Source: Bacteroidaceae bacterium (GTDB taxonomy: Bacteria; Bacteroidota; Bacteroidia; Bacteroidales; Bacteroidaceae). From it: 21,016 nucleotides of DNA. Location of the stretch: assembly GCA_030843315.1 (NCBI GenBank), contig JAUUPT010000065.1:1-21016 (forward strand), in the 5' to 3' direction. A model generated the notes under the pieces. It did no database searches. It saw only the letters and a list, made by a program, of their open reading frames with translations, and had not been told where the DNA came from. Each line of letters opens with the position of its first letter. The stretch's first letter is position 1. The position numbers and the translations under genes are program-made. This document shows, one piece after another, positions 1 to 6,663 of the stretch.

Positions 1-126
1 CAGATCGGTCTGATAGGCATCCTGCGTATTGGAAGATAGTGCTTTCTCCAGTTTCAGATACTGACGGTACTTTCTGATTATCAGCGCTTGCCTCTCCTTA
101 TTCGTTGATTTTTCTTCTGATTTCAT
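1..126 (-). CDS. xerD: XerD-type tyrosine recombinase, N-terminal 42 residues (partial)
   Basis: The first 42 codons of a minus-strand gene begin with ATG at 124-126 and run off the left edge of the window. After a charged leader, the translation includes IIRKYRQYLKLEKALSS and then NTQDAYQTDL. This matches the start of the SAM-like core-binding domain of XerC/XerD recombinases, which resolve chromosome dimers at dif. The catalytic domain lies outside the window, so the R-H-R-Y residues cannot be checked. A phage or invertase-type tyrosine recombinase is possible but less likely given the housekeeping neighbour aroQ on the opposite strand. A -7-like TACCTTTG lies on the minus strand at 209-216, inside the start of aroQ's leader. 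Confidence 0.7.
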   Translation of the reverse strand, partial: MKSEEKSTNKERQALIIRKYRQYLKLEKALSSNTQDAYQTDL

Positions 127-136
127 TTCTTTTTTC

Positions 137-144
137 TACCTTTG
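137..144 (+). promoter_or_regulatory. Predicted -7 box upstream of aroQ
   Basis: TACCTTTG fits the Bacteroidetes primary-sigma -7 consensus TAnnTTTG. No clear TTTG was found 19-21 bp upstream. Transcription would begin near 150, giving an aroQ leader of about 80 nt. Confidence 0.5.
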
Positions 145-147
145 TAG

Positions 148-191
148 CCAAATTCCTTGTAGAAGGAATTTGGGCGTACCCGATGTACGCC
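148..191. other. Two adjacent hairpins in the aroQ leader
   Basis: The first hairpin is a perfect 11-bp stem, CCAAATTCCTT (148-158) with AAGGAATTTGG (163-173), around the loop GTAG. The second is GCGTAC (174-179) with GTACGC (185-190), around a 5-nt loop. They fall between the plus-strand -7 box at 137-144 and the minus-strand -7 box at 209-216, so both the aroQ and xerD leaders would contain them. No T-tract follows, so they do not look like terminators. Confidence 0.6.
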
Positions 192-208
192 GGGTTCTTT
201 CCAAAAGA

Positions 209-216
209 CAAAGGTA
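209..216 (-). promoter_or_regulatory. Predicted -7 box for xerD, facing the aroQ promoter
   Basis: CAAAGGTA on the plus strand reads TACCTTTG on the minus strand. It is the mirror image of the aroQ -7 box, and the match extends to 9 bp (TACCTTTGT at 137-145, ACAAAGGTA at 208-216). The nearest minus-strand TTTG, at 240-243, gives a 23-bp spacer, longer than usual. Confidence 0.45.
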
Positions 217-230
217 TAAAAAATTGTGTT

Positions 231-656
231 ATGAGGATACAAATTATAAACGGTCCCAATATAAATCTGTTGGGCAAGCGTGAACCTTCTATTTATGGCA
301 GTGTTACTTTTGAAGACTACCTTGCCGAACTCCGCCAAAGGTATGCGGATGTACAGATTGACTATTTCCAGTCCAACATTGAGGGAGAGCTGATAGACAA
401 GATTCAGCAGGTGGGTTTTGATGTGGACGGCATCATTTTGAATGCGGGTGCTTACACCCATACGTCCATTGCTCTGCAAGATGCTATCCGTTCGGTCACC
501 TCTCCGGTGGTCGAGGTGCATATCTCTAATGTGCATGCCCGCGAGTCGTTTCGCCATGTATCCATGATATCTTGCGCGTGCAAGGGTGTCATTCTCGGTT
601 TCGGATTGAACTCCTACCGCCTGGCCCTGGAAGCGTTGCTGGATAATTCCAAATAA
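231..656 (+). CDS. aroQ: 3-dehydroquinate dehydratase, type II
   Basis: This predicted cytoplasmic enzyme converts 3-dehydroquinate to 3-dehydroshikimate in the shikimate pathway. The 141-residue length is normal for the small type II (AroQ) family. The N-terminal GPNINLLGKREPSIYG carries the catalytic Arg17 and Tyr22. LNAGAYTHTS (70-79) and VEVHISNVHARESFRH (94-109) carry the substrate-binding Asn71 and the general-acid His97. The reading frame stays open upstream to 105, but homology begins at ATG 231, and starting earlier would translate the two leader hairpins. Pyruvate kinase follows after 31 nt and a methyltransferase after that, so the three probably form one operon. Confidence 0.95.
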   Translation: MRIQIINGPNINLLGKREPSIYGSVTFEDYLAELRQRYADVQIDYFQSNIEGELIDKIQQVGFDVDGIILNAGAYTHTSIALQDAIRSVTSPVVEVHISNVHARESFRHVSMISCACKGVILGFGLNSYRLALEALLDNSK

Positions 657-687
657 TAAATTTAGTAAATATAGATAGGTATAGATT

Positions 688-2145
688 ATGTTATTAAAGC
701 AAACGAAAATTGTTGCAACGATTTCTGACCAACGTTGTGATGTTGATTTTATAAGACAGTTGTTCGAAGCCGGCATGAATGTGGTGCGTATGAATACTGC
801 ACACCTTGGACGTGAAGGCTCCGAGAAGTTGATAAATAATGTACGTACGGTGTCCAACCGTATCGCCATCCTGATGGATACCAAAGGCCCTGAAGTGCGT
901 ACTACCATTTTGGCAGAGCCTATTCCTTTCAAAACAGGCGACCGCGTGAAGGTGGTGGGTAATCCCGACCAGGAAACTACACGTGAGTGCATCTCTGTTT
1001 CTTATCCCAACTTTGTACACGATTTGAATATAGACGGCCATATCCTGATTGACGATGGTGACCTGGAACTGGTAGTCGTTGATAAGACAGCCGACTATCT
1101 GCTCTGCGAGGTGCAGAATGAGGCTACCCTGGGCAGCCGCAAAAGCGTCAATGTGCCGGGTGTCCGCATCAATCTGCCTTCTTTGACGGAGAAAGACCGT
1201 ACCAATATCCTTTATGCCATCGAAAAGAACATCGACTTCATAGCCCACTCTTTTGTGCGCAACAAACAGGACATTCTTGATATTAAGGCAATCCTCGATG
1301 CCCACAACAGCGATATCCGTATCGTTGCCAAGATTGAAAACCAGGAAGGTGTAGACAATATCGACGAAATCCTTGAAGTGGCAGACGGAGTAATGGTGGC
1401 TCGTGGTGACCTTGGCATCGAGGTGCCGCAGGAACGCATCCCCGGTATCCAGCGCATGCTGATCCGTAAGTGCATTCTCGCCAAGAAACCGGTAATTGTT
1501 GCCACTCAGATGCTTCACACCATGATTTCCAACCCTCGCCCCACCCGTGCAGAGGTAACGGATATTGCCAATGCCATCTATTATCGTACGGATGCCTTGA
1601 TGTTGAGCGGTGAGACTGCTTACGGAAAGTATCCTTTGGAAGCCGTCAAGACTATGACCAAAATTGCTGCCCAGGCCGAAAAAGACAAGTTGGCGGATAA
1701 CGACATACGCATTCCTCTGGACGAGAACAGCAACGATGTGACCGCCTTCCTCGCCAAGCAGGCTGTGAAGGCTACTTCCAAGTTGAAGATCCGTGCCATC
1801 ATCACCGATAGTTACAGTGGACGCACCGCCCGCAATCTGGCTGCTTTCCGCGGCAAGTATCCGGTGCTCGCCATCTGCTACAAGGAAAAGACGATGCGCC
1901 ACCTTGCTCTTTCTTACGGTGTAGAGGCTATCTATATGCCCGAGCTTGCCAACGGACAAGAATATTACTTTGCTGCTTTGCGCCGTCTGCTGAAGGAGAA
2001 CCGTTTATGTCCTACCGATATGGTGGGTTATCTGAGTAGCGGTAAGGAAGGCACACAAACTTCTTTCCTCGAAATCAATGTGGTAGAAGACGCTTTGAAG
2101 CATGCCGAAGATAGCGTGCTGCCCAACAGCAACAGATACTTGTAA
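688..2145 (+). CDS. pyk: Pyruvate kinase
   Basis: This enzyme catalyses the last ATP-forming step of glycolysis, phosphoenolpyruvate plus ADP to pyruvate plus ATP. The 485 residues cover the TIM barrel with inserted B domain and the C-terminal domain. The family signature RIVAKIENQEG holds the catalytic Lys. Further barrel motifs are VMVARGDLGIEVP, NPRPTRAEVTDIANA and DALMLSGETAYGKYPLEAV. MDTKGPEVRTT keeps the Glu associated with potassium-dependent enzymes. The usual N-terminal motif RxNFSHG is RMNTAHL here (34-40), so the Ser that normally helps hold potassium is Ala38. The gene lies 31 nt after aroQ and 8 nt before the methyltransferase, suggesting cotranscription. Confidence 0.95.
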   Translation: MLLKQTKIVATISDQRCDVDFIRQLFEAGMNVVRMNTAHLGREGSEKLINNVRTVSNRIAILMDTKGPEVRTTILAEPIPFKTGDRVKVVGNPDQETTRECISVSYPNFVHDLNIDGHILIDDGDLELVVVDKTADYLLCEVQNEATLGSRKSVNVPGVRINLPSLTEKDRTNILYAIEKNIDFIAHSFVRNKQDILDIKAILDAHNSDIRIVAKIENQEGVDNIDEILEVADGVMVARGDLGIEVPQERIPGIQRMLIRKCILAKKPVIVATQMLHTMISNPRPTRAEVTDIANAIYYRTDALMLSGETAYGKYPLEAVKTMTKIAAQAEKDKLADNDIRIPLDENSNDVTAFLAKQAVKATSKLKIRAIITDSYSGRTARNLAAFRGKYPVLAICYKEKTMRHLALSYGVEAIYMPELANGQEYYFAALRRLLKENRLCPTDMVGYLSSGKEGTQTSFLEINVVEDALKHAEDSVLPNSNRYL

Positions 2146-2153
2146 TAATTTTC

Positions 2154-2783
2154 ATGACGATAGACGAATATATCCTGCAACATATCGACGAAGAGGGCGA
2201 TTATCTGAAAGCCCTCTATCGCGATACGCATGTCAAGCTGCTGTATCCCCGAATGGCCTCGGGGCATCTGCAGGGGCGCATGCTCAAAATGTTTGTCAGG
2301 ATGATACGCCCGCGTCAGGTGTTGGAGATTGGAACTTATAGCGGCTATTCCGCTCTTTGCATTGCCGAAGGGTTGCCCGAAGGCGGAATGCTGCATACGT
2401 TCGAAATCAATGACGAACAGGAAGACTTTACCCGTCCCTGGCTGGAGCAGTCGCCTTATGCTGATAAGATTAAATTCTATATTGGGGATGCTTTGGAACT
2501 TGTTCCCCGGCTGGACATTACTTTCGACCTTGCCTTTATCGACGGTGACAAGCGCAAGTATACCGATTATTACGAGATGGCACTTGCCCGCCTTTCCGAC
2601 GGCGGCTATATCATTGCCGACAATACTTTGTGGGACGGACATGTGCTGGAAGAACATCCTCACCGCACCGACCTGCAAACCATCCATATCAAGGCTTTCA
2701 ATGACCTGGTGGCACAAGACCCCCGCGTAGAGAAAGTAATCCTCCCCCTCCGCGACGGTCTGACCATCATTCGCAAGAAGTAG
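2154..2783 (+). CDS. SAM-dependent O-methyltransferase (class I, COMT-like)
   Basis: This 209-residue protein resembles Methyltransf_3 family O-methyltransferases (caffeoyl-CoA/catechol type). The SAM-binding glycine loop is VLEIGTYSGYSALCIAEGL, followed by the acidic strand HTFEIND. FDLAFIDGDKRKYTDYYE supplies the metal-ligand Asp, and GGYIIADNTLWDGHVL continues the metal site. The physiological substrate cannot be read from the sequence. It starts 8 nt after pyruvate kinase and likely shares its transcript. Its stop codon lies only 5 nt from the stop codon of the convergent permease gene, leaving no room for a terminator between them. Confidence 0.9.
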   Translation: MTIDEYILQHIDEEGDYLKALYRDTHVKLLYPRMASGHLQGRMLKMFVRMIRPRQVLEIGTYSGYSALCIAEGLPEGGMLHTFEINDEQEDFTRPWLEQSPYADKIKFYIGDALELVPRLDITFDLAFIDGDKRKYTDYYEMALARLSDGGYIIADNTLWDGHVLEEHPHRTDLQTIHIKAFNDLVAQDPRVEKVILPLRDGLTIIRKK

Positions 2784-2788
2784 TGAAG

Positions 2789-4021
2789 CTATTTCTTTAA
2801 TAAACGCTTGCTGAAATACCTCACCGGGTACCAGACGGACAAGAAACCTACGGCAATCACCGTTACGAATACCAGCACTACGTCTGTCAGATGTACGCTT
2901 ACCGGGTAGGCATCGACCACGAAACTGCCATTGCCACCACCCAGTGAGATAAGTCCGAAGTGTTGTTGCAGGAAGCATAGCAGCAGTCCTAAAACGATGC
3001 CGATAAGGGCGCCGAAGACAGAGATCAACCGGCCTTCGAAGAGGAAGATGCGTGCAATGAGGCGGTCGTCGGCACCCAGGTTGCGCAGGGTATTCACGTC
3101 TTCGCGCTTGTCCAGTATCAGCATACACAGCGAGCCGATGACGTTGAAACAGGCGATGGCAAGTATAAAGGTGAGGAACAGGTAGGATATGAACTTTTCA
3201 ATTTCCATGATGCGGAAAACGTCAGCCTGCTGCTCATAACGGTTCTGCACCACGAAGCGGTCGCCCAGCAGGCTTTCCATCTTTTTCTGTACGGTATTCA
3301 CGTTAGAGCCGGGTTTCAGTTTCAGTTCGATGGCAGAGACCTCGGTGTCATAGTTGAACAGTCGACGTGCAAAATTGAGGGAGGTAAGGATATAGCGGGA
3401 ATCGTATTTCTGTTGGTTCACTACAAATACTACTCCGGGCGAGAACAGGTAGTCCCGGTTGAAAGCGGCGGTAGGGTTGGCTATGTTTACCCTCACATTC
3501 CGCTTGGGGGCATAGACCAGCAGCGGGTCTACAAACTGGATGCCGGTTCCCAGTTCGGATATCAGCTCCACGCCCAATACTCCATAATCTACCAGGGAAT
3601 CTTTCAGTATAAAATCTCCCGTACCATACAGCAGGCTGTCGATAGAAGTGAGCTGTTCAAAATTGTCTTCCACCCCTTTGATGACGGCCATTGCCTGCCG
3701 GTCTTTGTATTGCACCATGGCGTTTTCTTCCAGCGTTTCCGTCCAGATGTCAATCTCGGGCAGAGCGCGTACTTGCCGGATGCGTGATTCGTGCGGGTCG
3801 AATACCTTCCCTTCGCGAATGCTGATTTTCAGTTCGGGATCGAAAGCCGTAAAGAACTCCGCCACCATATCCTGAAAACCATTGAACACGGACAAAGTAC
3901 ACACCAGCGCCAAGGTTGCCAATGCCACTCCGCATGCCGAAATACCGGAGATGATATTGATGGCATTGTGCTTCTTCTTGGAGAAGAGGTAACGACGGGC
4001 TATGTAGAACGGAAGATTCAC
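2789..4021 (-). CDS. LolC/LolE-like ABC transporter permease (FtsX family)
   Basis: This predicted inner-membrane permease has MacB/LolCE architecture. The N-terminal helix runs through INIISGISACGVALATLALV into a conserved SVFNGF motif. A large periplasmic segment follows (about 50-260), then the FtsX domain with three more helices, starting near FISYLFLTFILAIACFNVIG and including LRNLGADDRLIARIFLFEG. Such proteins extract lipoproteins from the inner membrane with a separate ATPase, which is not in this window, so the lipoprotein-release role is an inference from the family. The start is GTG, whose G is also the last base of the rbfA stop codon (TAGTG), so translation is probably coupled. 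The 410-residue length is typical. Confidence 0.85.
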   Translation of the reverse strand: MNLPFYIARRYLFSKKKHNAINIISGISACGVALATLALVCTLSVFNGFQDMVAEFFTAFDPELKISIREGKVFDPHESRIRQVRALPEIDIWTETLEENAMVQYKDRQAMAVIKGVEDNFEQLTSIDSLLYGTGDFILKDSLVDYGVLGVELISELGTGIQFVDPLLVYAPKRNVRVNIANPTAAFNRDYLFSPGVVFVVNQQKYDSRYILTSLNFARRLFNYDTEVSAIELKLKPGSNVNTVQKKMESLLGDRFVVQNRYEQQADVFRIMEIEKFISYLFLTFILAIACFNVIGSLCMLILDKREDVNTLRNLGADDRLIARIFLFEGRLISVFGALIGIVLGLLLCFLQQHFGLISLGGGNGSFVVDAYPVSVHLTDVVLVFVTVIAVGFLSVWYPVRYFSKRLLKK

Positions 4022-4353
4022 TATTTCAGCAATTCGTCAATCCGTTCCAGGTAATCCAGCGAATCGTCCACGAAGAACTTCAGTTCGGGGATGATGCGCA
4101 ACTGGTGGCGTACACGTGTGCCCAGATCAAAGCGGATAGACTTCATGTTCGCATTGACGTTTTTGATGATTTCTTCACTTTTATCCGAAGGGAACACGCT
4201 AAGGTAAGCGCGTGCCACACTCATATCGGGACTGATGCGCACGGCACTGACCGAGATCAAGATGCCGGGCATTGACTTGGTTTGTAACAAGAAGATGTCG
4301 CTCAGCTCCTTTTGGAGCAAACGGGCTATTTTGTTTTGTCTGGTAGTTTCCAT
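4021..4353 (-). CDS. rbfA: Ribosome-binding factor A
   Basis: RbfA binds the small ribosomal subunit and helps mature 16S rRNA. The 110-residue protein has the family start TTRQNKIARLLQKELSDIFL, then GILISVSAVRISPDMSVARAYLSVFP and the C-terminal VRHQLRIIPELKFFVDDSLDY, matching the KH-like RbfA fold. It is the first gene of a two-gene unit with the LolC/E-like permease, overlapping it by one base. A -7 box (TAACTTTG on the minus strand) 26 nt upstream of the start supports a short leader. Confidence 0.93.
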   Translation of the reverse strand: METTRQNKIARLLQKELSDIFLLQTKSMPGILISVSAVRISPDMSVARAYLSVFPSDKSEEIIKNVNANMKSIRFDLGTRVRHQLRIIPELKFFVDDSLDYLERIDELLK

Positions 4354-4379
4354 ACGGTTCTCTTTTTTGAATTAGAGAG

Positions 4380-4387
4380 CAAAGTTA
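4380..4387 (-). promoter_or_regulatory. Predicted -7 box for rbfA-permease
   Basis: The minus strand reads TAACTTTG, matching TAnnTTTG, 26 nt before the rbfA ATG. No TTG is found at the expected distance upstream. Confidence 0.5.
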
Positions 4388-4483
4388 CGTAAATATATTG
4401 TTCTGCGGGCTATTTATACCTTTTTTTTCATTTGAGCTCCCGGCAGTCATTAGTTGATAAGATTGGTCAATTGGTAGATTTTA

Positions 4484-4515
4484 TTTGCAGGTTTCTTTCA
4501 TATTCTTTACCTTTG
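4484..4515 (+). promoter_or_regulatory. Strong predicted promoter of the candidate small RNA
   Basis: TTTG at 4484-4487 is followed after exactly 20 bp by TACCTTTG at 4508-4515. This matches the Bacteroidetes -33/-7 consensus in sequence and spacing. It does not precede any plausible plus-strand protein gene. It is one of the two best promoter matches in the window, the other being upstream of ahcY. Confidence 0.65.
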
Positions 4516-4519
4516 TGCC

Positions 4520-4643
4520 GAAGAAAAGTCTCAATATAGATTCTTTAAAGTAGAAGAGACTCTCTCTAAATAGCGTTTTTTCATGTATTATTGACTAAAA
4601 CCGTTTTTACCCGCGAGGGCAGAAACGGTTTATTTTTCTTTTT
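4520..4643 (+). ncRNA. Candidate small RNA, about 120 nt, unknown function
   Basis: A consensus promoter points into this stretch, and an intrinsic terminator closes it (stem 4598-4631, then a T-rich tract). Between them there is no credible coding sequence. A possible internal pairing joins AGTCTC (4527-4532) with GAGACT (4556-4561), leaving a roughly 35-nt single-stranded A/T-rich tail before the terminator, a typical layout for a base-pairing RNA. The terminator overlaps the 3' end of the small membrane-protein gene on the other strand, so the RNA's 3' end could pair with that mRNA. The exact start is estimated from the -7 box. No known RNA family was recognised. Confidence 0.6.
4598..4643 (+). 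terminator. Intrinsic terminator with GCGA tetraloop
   Basis: AAACCGTTT (4598-4606) pairs perfectly with AAACGGTTT (4623-4631). After a short interruption, CCC pairs with GGG around a GCGA (GNRA-type) tetraloop at 4613-4616. A T-rich tract follows at 4632-4644. In the minus direction the hairpin starts directly at the stop codon of the 4630-4821 gene but is followed by a weaker TTTTAG, so it may act in both directions. Confidence 0.75.
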
Positions 4644-4821
4644 TAAACCATTTATATCCTACTATAGCAGTCCATGTGACAGCAAATGGCGTGGAATTTA
4701 CAAAAGCATTTTCTATATCATACTTTCCTGTTATGAGTGTGGAAGATATAAAATCCACAAAGATATAGAAAGGGATGCATGCTATGAATATAACAATTAG
4801 TTTTAGAATCTTAACCACCAT
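4630..4821 (-). CDS. Small hydrophobic membrane protein, unknown function
   Basis: This is a 63-residue open frame with two likely membrane helices: VVKILKLIVIFIACIPFYIF (2-21) and, less clearly, NAFVNSTPFAVTWTAIVGYK (38-57). The C-terminus is basic (KWFKKEK). The AT-rich codon use is unlike the flanking housekeeping genes. A -7 box (TATCTTTG on the minus strand, 4908-4915) lies about 87 nt upstream, and the stop codon sits in the right arm of a terminator hairpin. Promoter, helix pattern and terminator together support a real gene. No family was recognised; a toxin-like or membrane-regulatory peptide is only one possibility. Confidence 0.55.
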   Translation of the reverse strand: MVVKILKLIVIFIACIPFYIFVDFISSTLITGKYDIENAFVNSTPFAVTWTAIVGYKWFKKEK

Positions 4822-4907
4822 AATTTATCAAGTTTTAGAGTATTTCAATTCAGATATGAGGTAAACTTGCCAACTTCATATTTTTATTGTTGTTGATGTA
4901 TTTACTG

Positions 4908-4915
4908 CAAAGATA
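4908..4915 (-). promoter_or_regulatory. Predicted -7 box for the small membrane protein
   Basis: The minus strand reads TATCTTTG, a consensus -7 element, giving a leader of about 80 nt. No TTG is present at the expected -33 position. Confidence 0.45.
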
Positions 4916-4988
4916 ATATTTTAAAATTCTTACAGTGCTGATCCTCTTGAAAAAAGAAGCTTAGTTCGTATGTCGACCTCTCCTTACT

Positions 4989-5040
4989 GTTATCTGTAAA
5001 ACACGTTCTCTCTATAAAATCGTTATCTGCAAAACACGTT
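4989..5040. repeat. Two-copy 19-bp direct repeat, 33-bp period
   Basis: GTTATCTGYAAAACACGTT occurs at 4989-5007 (Y is T) and 5022-5040 (Y is C). The copies differ at a single base. The second copy continues into TTTT, so that AAAAC-AC-GTTTT forms a small palindrome. Confidence 0.85.
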
Positions 5041-5142
5041 TTTAGGGTAAAAGTGTACTTTATAGAATACATTTTTACTTCTATAACAGGGGTTCATCGC
5101 ATTCATCGATTTACCGTAAAGTCCCTGCTGCCAGTCGATAGC

Positions 5143-5194
5143 GGGTGAAGGTAGAAGGTTTTGGAACGTTTTCCCTTGCTTTCAGCCTTCACCC
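5143..5194. repeat. Inverted repeat after the VirE-like gene
   Basis: GGGTGAAGG (5143-5151) is perfectly complementary to CCTTCACCC (5186-5194), with further partial pairing inside. It starts 26 bp beyond the VirE-like stop codon. No T-tract follows on the minus strand, so a terminator role is uncertain. Confidence 0.65.
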
Positions 5195-5220
5195 TGTAAT
5201 CTCCTTTCTGCGGAAGTGCT

Positions 5221-6474
5221 TTATTGCCGCACCACCAGATACACATTCCCATACTTGGTATGCTTCCGCGTCACTCCGATAGTGAGCAAAACCTGCCCGA
5301 AGGTGGTAGGGTTGCTGCCGTGCATGGCGGCGGAATTGTAAGTTTTCAATGCCTTGTATATGTCGGCGGCAGAAAGTTGCTCGCATTTCTCATCGCGGGT
5401 GGCGGGGCGGAAACAGGCATGGAACACTTCTTCGGTAGGGCAGGAACGGTAGAAAGCGGCATTGCGGCGTTGGAGCTCACGCTCCTCTTCTTTGGTAAAC
5501 CAGTAGCGCGTCCCTGCCAGCAGTTCGGCTTTCAGTTGCGCATAAATCTGACTGTGAGCTATGTTGTCGCAATCTATCACGTGCTCCACTTCTACGCAGA
5601 TGAACCGGCGGCTGCCGGTGGAGTCGGCAAGCAGGTCGAAGCGGTTGCTGGTGCCGATGAAGGAGGCGATGCGCGGCAGGTTGCGGAAATTTTTCTGATA
5701 GGCCTTGCAGATGTTGAGGCTCGACATCTGCATCAGATTCTTCAGCAACGGCATCTTTTGTGCGCCGTATTTATCGAATTCGTCCATATTCAGCAGCCCC
5801 ATCTCTGCCAGCAGGCGCTCGGGATTGCCTTGTGCCGTGAGTTTCAGGTTGTCGGAATAATAGCGCTGCAAGGCAGGAGGCATCAGCGCACGGCAGAAGG
5901 TGGACTTCTGCCGCCCCTGCTCGCTGCTCACTAAGATGGGAGCTACGCTGTTGGCATGTATGTTCTGCATCCCTGCCCACTGTGCCGCTAGGGCAAGCAT
6001 CCAAGTGTGAAAACTCTGTGCCCAGAACGGACTGCCTGAAACGCGCTGTGCCAAGGCTTTCAGGCGGTCGGTGCCATCCCACGGGGGAAGTTCTTCCATA
6101 TAGAGACGGAACGGGTGATAGCCGGGGATATAAGTAGAATAAACGTAGCGGCTCAAATCCTTGTCCCAGCAGGAGATGCCCTGCTCGTGCGCCCGGATGC
6201 AGAACGTGTTCAGCTCCCGCCTGCCCACGGGCTGAAAGAGGACATCGCATTGCCCCAGCGGGCGGAATTCTGTTTCTTCCGTCAGCAGGTTGTAGCGGAA
6301 ATCGTAGTGCGACTTCAGAAAATCGCCTACTTGCTGCGTCAGTCGGACGGGCTGGTTGGTGCATGCATCCGCGTCCGCTTTTGTCCGCTTGCCGTTTGCT
6401 TCGGAGTTTGTCATTAATTGTTTCACCTCTTTCAGGAGGCGATGTTGTTCCAATGTCATAATTTTCTTTTTCAT
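5221..6474 (-). CDS. VirE/DUF3874-like ATPase (superfamily 3 helicase-type fold), no primase domain
   Basis: This 417-residue protein resembles the ATPase half of VirE/VapE-type proteins of Bacteroides accessory regions. Near residues 130-140 is PPWDGTDRLKAL, typical of the family. The P-loop region is VSSEQGRQKSTFCRALMPP (Lys190), with Ser and Gln where the consensus glycines should be. Walker B is LLNMDEFDKY (Asp231, Glu232). ASFIGTSNRFDLL is a likely sensor 1, and STGSRRF (Arg289, Arg290) a likely arginine finger. The C-terminal part (about 345-415) looks like a DUF3874-type helical domain. The N-terminal primase region of longer relatives is absent. ATG at 6472-6474 was chosen because the upstream extension uses GTG and looks non-coding; ATG at 6457-6459 is the alternative. 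It is divergent from an HU-like gene. Confidence 0.8.
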   Translation of the reverse strand: MKKKIMTLEQHRLLKEVKQLMTNSEANGKRTKADADACTNQPVRLTQQVGDFLKSHYDFRYNLLTEETEFRPLGQCDVLFQPVGRRELNTFCIRAHEQGISCWDKDLSRYVYSTYIPGYHPFRLYMEELPPWDGTDRLKALAQRVSGSPFWAQSFHTWMLALAAQWAGMQNIHANSVAPILVSSEQGRQKSTFCRALMPPALQRYYSDNLKLTAQGNPERLLAEMGLLNMDEFDKYGAQKMPLLKNLMQMSSLNICKAYQKNFRNLPRIASFIGTSNRFDLLADSTGSRRFICVEVEHVIDCDNIAHSQIYAQLKAELLAGTRYWFTKEEERELQRRNAAFYRSCPTEEVFHACFRPATRDEKCEQLSAADIYKALKTYNSAAMHGSNPTTFGQVLLTIGVTRKHTKYGNVYLVVRQ

Positions 6475-6639
6475 TTCAATGTTTTTTTTGATGATTCGTA
6501 AACTTCGTTTTGTCGGTACCGATGCCACGAAGTTACTGCTGCGGAGAGGCGGTTTGCAAGTGTTTCTTTATATTTTTCTTCAAAAATGTTTGTTATGAAA
6601 AACATTGCCTTTTAAGGCATAAATGTCTTACTTTTATCC

Positions 6640-6647
6640 TACCTTTG
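6640..6647 (+). promoter_or_regulatory. Predicted -7 box for the HU-like gene
   Basis: TACCTTTG matches TAnnTTTG. Transcription would start near 6654, placing all four palindromes in a leader of about 150 nt. No TTTG is seen at the usual -33 distance. Confidence 0.5.
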
Positions 6648-6663
6648 ACGGTGAGTTAGAAGT

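Larger units (their letters stand above)
4822..5220. other. 399-bp non-coding gap with repeats, between the small membrane gene and the VirE-like gene
   Basis: No credible gene was found here. It holds a minus-strand -7 box (4908-4915), two copies of a 19-bp direct repeat 33 bp apart (4989-5040), and an inverted repeat just past the 3' end of the VirE-like gene (5143-5194). Composition is AT-rich up to about 5090 and more GC-rich afterwards. Confidence 0.6.

Noticed and set aside
148..173. Perfect inverted repeat beside a tyrosine recombinase gene as an invertible DNA switch
   Set aside because: Only 4 bp lie between the arms, so nothing useful could be inverted, and the recombinase N-terminus looks like housekeeping XerD.
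105..230. In-frame N-terminal extension of aroQ
   Set aside because: The added residues look non-coding and include the -7 box and leader hairpins, and family homology starts at ATG 231.
4591..4800. Plus-strand 69-residue open frame
   Set aside because: It overlaps the small RNA terminator and lies antisense to the more convincing membrane-protein gene, and its composition is not protein-like.
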